NCBI GenBank assembly: GCA_002348265.1
Contig: DEAT01000078.1
Coordinates: 1-17,015 of the forward strand
Direction of reading: 5' to 3'
From: Gemmatimonadales bacterium UBA2975
GTDB taxonomy: Bacteria > Gemmatimonadota > Gemmatimonadetes > Longimicrobiales > Gaopeijiaceae
DNA: 17,015 nucleotides
This document shows, in pieces, positions 1-6,352 of the stretch. Within the stretch, counting starts at the first letter, position 1. Each line of letters begins with the position of its first letter. Under the pieces are notes generated by a model. The model was not told the origin of the DNA. It did not search any database and was given only the letters and a program-made list of their open reading frames with translations. Both the position numbers and the translations under genes were made by a program.

Positions 1-52
1 AAAAATAGTTTCGAAGAAATCGTGTATCTAATTTTTAATGCAAGGGAGAATT

Positions 53-799
53 ATGATTCGTCGGCTTGTGACTTCGGCCATTGGGTTCTTTCTGATCAGC
101 CTGCCAGGTCAGGTCGTGAACGCGCAGACTTCGATTGTTCATAACACTCGATGCACTGTGGCAGACGGTTACGACATGCAAGATGTGCTTGAGGCAGCCA
201 GATCCATTGATTACGACAGGCCGGATGGCCCGAACTTCGTATTCTTTCGGCAAGCGATCACTGGCAGTGGGAGTGCCACACAAAATGGCTTTATAAGGGC
301 AGTTCGCTTTGAGAATATGGAGCATTGGGTCCGCACGATGTCCACACGAACACCTTCGGTCGAAGGTCTCATGCTTGGGCAGAGGGTGGATTGTGATTTC
401 CCAAACAGCTGGATTGCTTTGGATCACAACGCTGATGACGCGGGGAATCCCTACGAGGGCGGTGAACTCGACGGCTCCTTGATGTACTTCCGCTCCTGTG
501 AGCTCAGAGCAGGCAGGAGCGCTCAAGATTTTGTCGACTGGCTTGCTGAGAGACGGGTCGATGGTGACCGAAGCATCGTCCAGGTCTCTCGGCGCTGGCT
601 TGGTCCTCAGGAGGGGGCTTCATCGTCCCGTATCGGACTAAGGGTTGTGGGTGAAAATCCTGAAGGGTTGGCACGCCGGCTTGACAGGTTAGCACAACAG
701 CAGATGGATCCGCAGCGAAATCCGGATTGGCCGATTGAAAGTTGCAATCAACCAACGCTCATGTGGAGCCATGTCATTCACTGGAGTTCCCCGAGCTAG
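53..799 (+). CDS. Secreted orphan protein with two repeated halves
   Basis: I do not recognise this 248-residue protein. The start is placed at the ATG at 53 because AAGGGAGAA (42-50) lies just upstream; an in-frame ATG at 38 would sit in front of that ribosome binding site. The N-terminus is a classical signal peptide (RR, then a hydrophobic run, then VNAQ), so it is probably periplasmic or secreted. The mature part looks like two copies of an 80-100 residue unit. Each opens with a Cys (RCTVADG near residue 34; SCELRAG near 145), goes through a predicted helix and a strand ending in a conserved Arg, and finishes near another Cys (VDCDFP, ESCNQP). The four Cys could form two disulfides. A repeated alpha+beta unit of this size suggests a dimeric alpha/beta-barrel (ABM-like) fold, but that is inference. 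It is the first gene in the window and ends at a strong terminator. Confidence 0.8.
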   Translation: MIRRLVTSAIGFFLISLPGQVVNAQTSIVHNTRCTVADGYDMQDVLEAARSIDYDRPDGPNFVFFRQAITGSGSATQNGFIRAVRFENMEHWVRTMSTRTPSVEGLMLGQRVDCDFPNSWIALDHNADDAGNPYEGGELDGSLMYFRSCELRAGRSAQDFVDWLAERRVDGDRSIVQVSRRWLGPQEGASSSRIGLRVVGENPEGLARRLDRLAQQQMDPQRNPDWPIESCNQPTLMWSHVIHWSSPS

Positions 800-808
800 A
801 AAACGATT

Positions 809-847
809 GAGACCCGCCTTTCCTTAACGAGGGCGGGTCTCTTCGTT
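809..847. terminator. Rho-independent terminator, 10-bp GC stem
   Basis: GAGACCCGCC (809-818) pairs perfectly with GGCGGGTCTC (832-841) across a 13-nt loop. A T-rich tail TTCGTT (842-847) follows, and an A-rich flank lies on the left. The stem can extend through AACGA (802-806) and TCGTT (843-847) after a small internal mismatch. It ends the secreted orphan gene and, read on the other strand, could also stop the leftward CIA30 gene whose stop is at 919. Confidence 0.8.
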
Positions 848-918
848 ACGGGTTCCGAGCACGGTAACTCACTTACGTGACGGGTTTAACGTGGCTTAAG
901 ACATTAAAGACGTGCTGC

Positions 919-2118
919 TCAAGGTTCGATGGTGGCGTCGAGCTTGGAGATTTCAAGTCGGAAGGGCCCTTCTTGCTTATCCGTCATCATCAATCCGATT
1001 TGCTGGACCTGCGAAGGGTTCAGAGCTCTTGCGTTTCGCGGAACGAAACCTCGGAACATCGGTTGAAATTGCTCGAGAGGTATTTCAATGGTAGTCCATG
1101 TGTCCGCTGTTGTTTCAAAGTTTACAGCGTAAGCGACCCCGTCCCAGTTTCGGCCCATACGGAGTCGAAGTTGATAGCGCTTACCGTCGCCGCGTACTGT
1201 GAGGACAACAGCCGCGGCTTTAGAGAGGGCACCTTCGTTGATCGGAGTACGCACGGATGCGAAACCGCCGTTGTTCTCGAGAGACAAGTGGCCTTCAAAA
1301 ATCGCTATATCATGCGAAGCGGGACGGATGCGACTGCTTGAGACTCCGCCCATAACTCCGTCGTTCACGGCGAACCAGTCTGAGACCGCATCAGGTTCAA
1401 ATGAGACGATCGTGCGCTGTTCTGTTTGTCCTTCTAGCGCGCCGAAAGACAACACCGACAGAAAGAGTAGTGACGCGAAGCGCGAAGATTGAGTTCGGGC
1501 TGTTGAGTATACTTTCGGCGTCCTCCGCGGAGGTGGGATCAATCTTGAGGGTGCAACACCGTTTTGGCGTGCTGCAGGTGTGGCCCTAAATACTCGGTCG
1601 TTTGGAGATGGACCACTGCTGTTAGTGACAGGTTCATCGGTAGAAGCCGAGTCGTTAGTGGCGAAGGTCCAGTAAATCATAGCGGTCATTGTGGCACTGG
1701 CGGTTCCGTTACCCAGTGCAAGGGGTAGACGTCCAATTGCGTCGATAATACCAGGGTAGAAAACCCGATCGACTACCATCGTGCCAGCAGTGAGGAGGCC
1801 TAGCGTGAACACGAACAAGCCGGGCCCGCTGCCAGGGATCATCGACCGAGAGTAGGCTTTGGTGACAAGGCTTCCTATTCCGATGAAGGCCATCAGGTGC
1901 ACAACCGAATAGATGGCGAGCGCGTCGAGGCGGACAGTTGTCACGTTGGCCGGTGCAGTGTTGAATAGAACGACCTGACCCATCAGTGAGGGAGTGTGCA
2001 AGATTCGTCCGCCGAGAGCATCGGCAACTAGGAAGAAGAGAGCGATTGCAGCGCTGGCATATGCTCCGGAAAGGATTGAGGCGAAAGCGATGTCCCCGGG
2101 CTTTGTCGAGATCGGCAT
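919..2118 (-). CDS. Four-helix membrane protein fused to a CIA30 domain
   Basis: This 399-residue protein has two parts. Residues 1-151 are an integral membrane region with about four hydrophobic segments (near 9-33, 66-86, 97-117 and 128-151) of a type I cannot name. Residues 152-210 form a polar Ser/Pro/Arg-rich linker. Residues 214-228 are a short hydrophobic stretch ending ALEGQ, which looks like a signal peptide or membrane anchor. Residues 235-399 match the CIA30 (NDUFAF1-like) domain, with the hallmark DWFAVNDGVMGGVS (247-260) followed by the F-G-LSLENNGGFAS segment. CIA30 proteins assist assembly of respiratory or photosynthetic complexes; a bacterial role is not established. There is no ATG or GTG between the two halves in frame. 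The only alternative start is a TTG at 1542 without a ribosome binding site, so a single fused product is favoured. The gene is divergent from the SDR gene. The start lacks a clear Shine-Dalgarno. Confidence 0.8.
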   Translation of the reverse strand: MPISTKPGDIAFASILSGAYASAAIALFFLVADALGGRILHTPSLMGQVVLFNTAPANVTTVRLDALAIYSVVHLMAFIGIGSLVTKAYSRSMIPGSGPGLFVFTLGLLTAGTMVVDRVFYPGIIDAIGRLPLALGNGTASATMTAMIYWTFATNDSASTDEPVTNSSGPSPNDRVFRATPAARQNGVAPSRLIPPPRRTPKVYSTARTQSSRFASLLFLSVLSFGALEGQTEQRTIVSFEPDAVSDWFAVNDGVMGGVSSSRIRPASHDIAIFEGHLSLENNGGFASVRTPINEGALSKAAAVVLTVRGDGKRYQLRLRMGRNWDGVAYAVNFETTADTWTTIEIPLEQFQPMFRGFVPRNARALNPSQVQQIGLMMTDKQEGPFRLEISKLDATIEP

Positions 2119-2134
2119 GAGTTGTTATGGGTTT

Positions 2135-2172
2135 AAGTATTGTTCAATATATTTTCACAAATACTTGAACAA
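2135..2172. promoter_or_regulatory. Two interleaved inverted repeats in divergent spacer
   Basis: The 116-bp AT-rich spacer between the CIA30 and SDR genes contains two offset perfect inverted repeats. AAGTATT (2135-2141) pairs with AATACTT (2160-2166), and TTGTTCAA (2140-2147) pairs with TTGAACAA (2165-2172). Their centres are about 5-6 bp apart, half a helical turn. The right arm covers the candidate -35 box of the SDR promoter. This is the geometry of an operator for a dimeric regulator controlling both genes, but no regulator gene lies in the window and the factor is unknown. Confidence 0.5.
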
Positions 2173-2193
2173 AAAGCAACATTACTCTTAAAT
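2165..2193 (+). promoter_or_regulatory. Candidate promoter of the SDR-DUF2867 gene
   Basis: TTGAAC (2165-2170) is a good -35 match. It is followed by a 17-bp spacer and TTAAAT (2188-2193), a 4-of-6 match to the -10 box. The start codon lies 41 bp further on. The -35 overlaps the right arm of the inverted repeats, which would fit repression or activation at this site. The call is by eye only, and alternative AT-rich boxes exist in the same spacer. Confidence 0.4.
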
Positions 2194-2234
2194 TAACGGC
2201 TCGTGTTTAACAATTCGGGATCAAGAGTAGACAG

Positions 2235-3713
2235 ATGAAGATTCTCGTAACTGGCGCCACCGGATACATCGGGGGTCGCGTGATTGAGCGCCTCTTAGAA
2301 GAGGGGCATCAGGTACGGGTACTGACGCGAGACCACGACCGTGCACTGGCTCGACCCTGGGGTGATCGCGTCGAAATCCACGTGGGTGATCTTCTGTCGA
2401 CGGAGTCTTTGGAGGCTCCTCTGCGCGATATCGACGTCGCGTATTATCTGGTGCACTCTATGTATGGTGGAGCGGATTTTGCGGAGCAAGACCGCCGCGC
2501 GGCTCAGAACTTCGTGACGGCAGGACATAAGCTCAAGCAGGTCATCTATCTCGGTGGCATTGTCCCGCGCTCTAAGGGAGACACGACAGGCTCTCTGCAC
2601 CTTCGAAGTCGAGCCGAGGTAGGCGCGATACTGCGAGACGGACTTCCCACGACTGAATTCCGCGCCGGCCCAATCATTGGCAGCGGCTCAGCATCCTTTG
2701 AAATGGTGCGCTACCTGACGGAGAGGTTACCGGCGATGATAGCACCGCGTTGGATCTTGAATCAGGTTCAGCCGATTGGTGTGAGTGACGTCCTCGAGTA
2801 CCTAATCGCGGCCTTGGGACGCTCGGATGCGCTAGGGGTAATCGACGTGGGTTCTGAGCCTGTGTCCTTTCGTCAGATGATGATGATATACGCCGCGTCC
2901 AGAGGCTTACCGCGGCTGATCGTTCCGGTGCCGGTGCTCGCGCCAAGGCTCGCCGCGCTTTGGGTGGGATTCATTACGCCTATCCCCAATGCTCTTGCGG
3001 TGCCTTTGGTGGAGGGTGTGGTCGAGCCTGTTGTCGGGGATCGGCAAAGGGCCCGATCACTTTTCCCGGAGATTGAGCCCATGCCATACGAGGCCACGGT
3101 TCGATTAGCGTTGGAACGGATTCGGGGAGATGAGGTGGAGACGCGGTGGACGTTTTCTGGCCAAGACGATGGTGTGCGTTTGGTCGATCGGGAGGGTGTA
3201 GCTCGTGAGGTGCGTTCTAGGTGGGTTGGGGCGGATATCGAGTCTACGTTCCGGGCTTTTTCTTCGCTTGGTGGCAAGAGCGGTTGGAGGGTTTGGAACT
3301 GGGCTTGGAAAATCCGAGGGTTACTGGACCAGCTGGTAGGTGGTCCGGGGCTTAGAAGAGGGCGACGGCATCCAGAGCAGGTATATCCGGGCGAAGCGAT
3401 CGATTTTTGGCGGGTGGAGGAGGTGCGGGCGCCTTTCATCCTTCGATTGCGAGCCGAAATGAAGGTTCCCGGGAAAGCTTGGCTTCAGTTCGAAGCGGCA
3501 GAAGAGGGTGAGGGTACGCGCTTAGTACAGACAGCTTTCTTCGCGCCCACTGGATTCCTTGGTTGGGCGTACTGGTACGGGATCTACCCTTTCCACGCGC
3601 TGATATTCAGTGATCTCGTAAACGCGGTCGCGGATGATGCTGCGTTATTTGCGAAAGAGCATCGAGGTCACACAGGTCCATCAATCAAATTGGATAAGAC
3701 AAAAGGAGAGTAG
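2235..3713 (+). CDS. Atypical SDR / NAD(P)-binding protein with DUF2867
   Basis: This 492-residue protein begins with a Rossmann fold. The dinucleotide motif GATGYIGG is at residues 7-14, an acidic/basic strand end VLTRD follows near 30, and the YYLVHSM segment is typical of NmrA-like atypical short-chain dehydrogenases. The classical YxxxK catalytic pair is not evident, so it may bind NAD(P)H without acting as a normal dehydrogenase. From about residue 325 it matches DUF2867, with the G-RRGRRHPEQVYPGE-DFWRVE region and a final aromatic stretch WAYWYGIYPFH. The length of about 490 residues is normal for this two-domain family. No signal peptide is seen, so it is cytoplasmic or membrane-associated. 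The start has a weak AAGAG (2223-2227). It is followed after one base by the cupredoxin lipoprotein gene and faces the CIA30 gene. Substrate unknown. Confidence 0.88.
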   Translation: MKILVTGATGYIGGRVIERLLEEGHQVRVLTRDHDRALARPWGDRVEIHVGDLLSTESLEAPLRDIDVAYYLVHSMYGGADFAEQDRRAAQNFVTAGHKLKQVIYLGGIVPRSKGDTTGSLHLRSRAEVGAILRDGLPTTEFRAGPIIGSGSASFEMVRYLTERLPAMIAPRWILNQVQPIGVSDVLEYLIAALGRSDALGVIDVGSEPVSFRQMMMIYAASRGLPRLIVPVPVLAPRLAALWVGFITPIPNALAVPLVEGVVEPVVGDRQRARSLFPEIEPMPYEATVRLALERIRGDEVETRWTFSGQDDGVRLVDREGVAREVRSRWVGADIESTFRAFSSLGGKSGWRVWNWAWKIRGLLDQLVGGPGLRRGRRHPEQVYPGEAIDFWRVEEVRAPFILRLRAEMKVPGKAWLQFEAAEEGEGTRLVQTAFFAPTGFLGWAYWYGIYPFHALIFSDLVNAVADDAALFAKEHRGHTGPSIKLDKTKGE

Positions 3714-3714
3714 A

Positions 3715-4320
3715 GTGAAAGACTTCCATGCCACCGCCGTGCTTTTGATTGGCCTGACGGCTTGCGGATCACCCAGTGGAGGAACGACGCCGACACAGCC
3801 CGTTATTCCAGTTCCAACTTCGATAGCGATATCGCCATCCAGCGTGACACTCACATCGGCTGGAGTAGATGCCTTCCTTACGGCTACCGTGAGGGATCAG
3901 AGCGGTGCCCTGATGTCGAATCAAACGTTGACATGGACCTCTTCGGATGAGGGTGTAGCAACAGTGTCGGGCGGCACCGTGACAGCTGTGGCGAACGGAA
4001 GTGCCACGGTAACGGCAACGAGTGGATCACTGAGTGCACAAGCTTCGGTGAAGGTCGAGTCATCGTCACCACCACCTTCTACGGCGAACGTTATGGTGAG
4101 CGACAATGCCTTCAATCCATCAGCGACGAGGATAGCTCTTGGTGGTCAAGTCACATGGACTTGGTCTGGCTCTCGGTCTCATAATGTGACCTTCCAGTCA
4201 GGAGCGAGTTCAGCGACTCAGGCCTCAGGAACATTTTCTCGCACCTTCAATACGCCGGGATCGTTCTCCTATCAGTGTACCGTTCACTCGGGGATGCAGG
4301 GTTCTGTATCTGTGAATTAG
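3715..4320 (+). CDS. BIG2-cupredoxin (plastocyanin-like) lipoprotein
   Basis: The start is a GTG at 3715 preceded by AAAGGAGAG (3702-3710), which lies inside the last codons of the SDR gene; the two genes are separated by one base and probably co-translated. From this start the protein has 201 residues and a lipobox LTAC with Cys17, so it is a lipoprotein. Residues about 34-114 form an Ig-like BIG2 domain (VTLTSAGVDAFLTATVRD, then WTSSDEGVATVSGGTVTA). Residues about 123-201 are a cupredoxin. The likely type 1 copper ligands are His156 (RSHNV), Cys188 and His191 (QCTVH) and Met194 (SGM). The BIG2 domain probably spaces the copper domain from the membrane. The protein is likely an electron carrier or copper binder in the envelope; its partner is unknown. 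A longer in-frame reading from 3634 would destroy the signal peptide and is rejected. Confidence 0.88.
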   Translation: MKDFHATAVLLIGLTACGSPSGGTTPTQPVIPVPTSIAISPSSVTLTSAGVDAFLTATVRDQSGALMSNQTLTWTSSDEGVATVSGGTVTAVANGSATVTATSGSLSAQASVKVESSSPPPSTANVMVSDNAFNPSATRIALGGQVTWTWSGSRSHNVTFQSGASSATQASGTFSRTFNTPGSFSYQCTVHSGMQGSVSVN

Positions 4321-4369
4321 ATACCTGCATCCAGACATGAAGAGAGGAATAGGTGCCTTCTCGCTCTGC

Positions 4370-4720
4370 TCAAGCCCAGCGTCCGAAGGCCTGTATAGCT
4401 ATGAAGGCATTCAGTAAAAGAAGGACCGCTGCCGGTATCATTTCGAACAAAGAATCACGCACCTTCACACGCACGGCGAGGCCGAGCAGCATCAGAACAG
4501 AAAGCCCGCTGGCGCTCAAGAAACTGAGTTTTGGTAATAAGTAACCGGCTAAGAGCCCTACTGCTCCCGCTACCTCTAGAGTACCGATCAACTTTCTGAA
4601 GTGAGAAAGGCCGTATCTCTTAAACTCTTCGACCATTCCGTCGGCGAAGAGACAAGCCAATCCGTAATAGAGAAACAGGGAGATCGAAACAGCATTAGCA
4701 AAGTGGTACCCTAGGCCCAT
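4370..4720 (-). CDS. DoxX-like small membrane protein
   Basis: This 116-residue protein has about four hydrophobic segments and the DoxX-family pattern. A first helix is followed by a short loop with EEFKRYGL. Next comes KLIGTLEVAGAVGLLAGY, then a helix-turn with a conserved basic pair (VRVKVRD), and a last helix. DoxX-like proteins are inner-membrane proteins often found beside redox or thiol-stress genes; their chemistry is poorly defined. It is convergent with the cupredoxin lipoprotein gene (49-bp gap, no hairpin seen) and divergent from a second DoxX-like gene. The start at 4720 lacks a strong ribosome binding site, so a nearby start is possible. Confidence 0.8.
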   Translation of the reverse strand: MGLGYHFANAVSISLFLYYGLACLFADGMVEEFKRYGLSHFRKLIGTLEVAGAVGLLAGYLLPKLSFLSASGLSVLMLLGLAVRVKVRDSLFEMIPAAVLLLLNAFIAIQAFGRWA

Positions 4721-4784
4721 GGGCTGCTCTGCTGCATTTTAAAAGTCATTCTAACGTTCTGTGCCAATGCTCGAGGAGATTTCT

Positions 4785-5156
4785 GTGCCGGAGTTTACCA
4801 TCCTTACTCTGCTTCAAATAATTGTTGGTTTTGGACTCCTGAATGTGTGGCTAATCCGAGCCGGGTCCGCAACAGACTACCGAGGAGGCGAGGCCACGAC
4901 CCTCAAAGAAGAGTTCCAGGCTTACGGTTTGCCGGACGGCGCTTTCTATCTAGTAGGGGCCATAAAGATAGGGGCCGGTGTCACCTTTTTGGCAGACCTT
5001 TGGGCCGAACTCCCTGTTCGTTCAGCTTCCGCAATCGTCTCACTGCTCATGATGGGTGCTCTGGCGATGCACGTGAAAGTAGGGGACCCACCGAGACGGT
5101 CTCTGCCCGCGGCTTTGATGCTGATGATGTGTTTGGGGATTTTTTACCTCGCGTAG
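4785..5156 (+). CDS. Second DoxX-like membrane protein
   Basis: This 123-residue, four-helix protein belongs to the same DoxX-like family as its divergent neighbour. It shares the EEFQAYGL loop, a VGAIKIGAGVTFLADL helix, an AMHVKVGDP basic/acidic loop and a closing hydrophobic helix, but identity outside these is low. The GTG at 4785 is chosen because GAGGAGA (4773-4779) lies about 6 nt upstream. An ATG at 4767 and a GTG at 4761 in the same frame would put this ribosome binding site inside the gene. It is followed by a strong terminator, so it is probably monocistronic. Function not known beyond the family. Confidence 0.8.
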   Translation: MPEFTILTLLQIIVGFGLLNVWLIRAGSATDYRGGEATTLKEEFQAYGLPDGAFYLVGAIKIGAGVTFLADLWAELPVRSASAIVSLLMMGALAMHVKVGDPPRRSLPAALMLMMCLGIFYLA

Positions 5157-5184
5157 GCCCGACGCCTCTTGGGACTGAAAAATA

Positions 5185-5221
5185 CAGAACCCGCCTCTCT
5201 CGATAAGGGGGGCGGGTTCTG
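5185..5221 (+). terminator. Rho-independent-type hairpin, 11-bp stem
   Basis: CAGAACCCGCC (5185-5195) pairs perfectly with GGCGGGTTCTG (5211-5221) around a 15-nt loop. The tail CGTCTAAAT is only weakly T-rich. It lies 28 bp after the DoxX-like stop and 37 bp before the stop of the leftward DUF4837-like gene, so it may serve both. Its ACCCGCC/GGCGGGT core is the same as in the hairpin at 809-841. Confidence 0.7.
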
Positions 5222-5258
5222 CGTCTAAATGGTCTTCAATCCAAAAGAAGATCAATCA

Positions 5259-6269
5259 TCACAAGCATTTGAAGGTGTTTAGCAGCGTCTCGAGTTGAAT
5301 CATATATTCGTATTTCTCTTTACCTGGGGCGTAGAGCCAAGCATCAAGAAGGTATGTGCGGTCTTGGGAATCGCAGGTTACTACTCGTGTGATAAGAGGA
5401 CCGCCTGCAGGCCATCCGCGGTCCGGGGGATTCCTCCATTGCGACTGAAACTCGTACGAGGGGATTCCGTTCAAATGCACGAGACGTTCTACGAGGCCCT
5501 CAATGACCACTAGCTGAGGTTCAGTATAATGCGCCTCGGCCATTTCGTTTCGCCAGGCAACCACACGATCTTGTCCGAGGTCATCCGAAGCTGGGGTAAT
5601 CCAAGTCAGTCCGATCTGCCGGATCAGTTCTGACGGGTCAGGATTATCGTTGCGGAAGATGTAAACGGAGTCCCTCGTCTGCCATCGATACACCATCGGC
5701 AACATCATTGAAAATCCCGCTCTCAAGGAAAGCGTGTCTGCTAAAGCAGAGTCTATGCCGGACATGTACATGCGATTTTGCGCGTATTTTCGAAACTGGC
5801 CGTCGAGCAATTCGTTTACTCTAGGTAAGTAAGGAAGCAGGTCAGCGCGATCCCACTCCTGATCCATCAGGATTAAGGTGATTGTCTGCCCTCTGGACCA
5901 CACATCATAGACTTGATGAATCCCATTCTCGGTGATTGGCTCTCGAGCGTCCTCTAGTACTTCTTGAACCCAGTAGTCGTCCCGACTGCCAACGACGACC
6001 ATTTGACGGAAGCGTCTCAGGTTTTCCCAATACGCGGCGCCAGGCTCTTGGTATGTGACCGTAAATGTTTTTTCGGCACGAACCGTGGTGACCGTTGGTT
6101 CTAGGGCCCTGTACACGTCATCCTGAACTTCTGCCCACGTTTCTGTAGACATCACTGCGATGATGCTGTTGGCATCGCCATAGCTGAGCGGCACCTCGTT
6201 GCATGCGGTAAGGGCTAGAGATGACACAATGAAGAGAATGGGCCGAGATAGGCTACGTGCCATGATCAT
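5259..6269 (-). CDS. DUF4837-like lipoprotein
   Basis: The start is taken at the ATG at 6269 because TAGGAGA lies 5 nt upstream; the ATG at 6293 has no such site. The resulting 336-residue protein has a signal peptide and lipobox LTAC with Cys23, so it is a lipoprotein. The mature N-terminus reads GDANSIIAVMSTETWAEVQD. This is the pattern of DUF4837, a family known mainly from Bacteroidota and relatives: a polar opening, a hydrophobic strand, then a Trp helix. Later parts include a VVVGSRDDYWVQ strand, a helical QEWDRADLLPYLP segment and a long C-terminal half with many Trp and Arg. The function of the family is unknown. It lies 83 bp downstream of the M3 oligopeptidase gene on the same strand and may be co-transcribed with it. 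The DUF assignment is by pattern and should be confirmed by profile search. Confidence 0.78.
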   Translation of the reverse strand: MIMARSLSRPILFIVSSLALTACNEVPLSYGDANSIIAVMSTETWAEVQDDVYRALEPTVTTVRAEKTFTVTYQEPGAAYWENLRRFRQMVVVGSRDDYWVQEVLEDAREPITENGIHQVYDVWSRGQTITLILMDQEWDRADLLPYLPRVNELLDGQFRKYAQNRMYMSGIDSALADTLSLRAGFSMMLPMVYRWQTRDSVYIFRNDNPDPSELIRQIGLTWITPASDDLGQDRVVAWRNEMAEAHYTEPQLVVIEGLVERLVHLNGIPSYEFQSQWRNPPDRGWPAGGPLITRVVTCDSQDRTYLLDAWLYAPGKEKYEYMIQLETLLNTFKCL

Positions 6270-6352
6270 GGAATCTCCTAGAAGCGTGTTCATCGATTAA
6301 GATCATAGTCGATTAGAGTTCCTCCGAGGGAAGGACGGCCCGGAACGAGGTC

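Noticed and set aside
3634..3714. Upstream extension of the cupredoxin gene into the SDR gene
   Set aside because: It would bury the lipobox 44 residues in; the GTG at 3715 has a strong ribosome binding site and gives a proper signal peptide.
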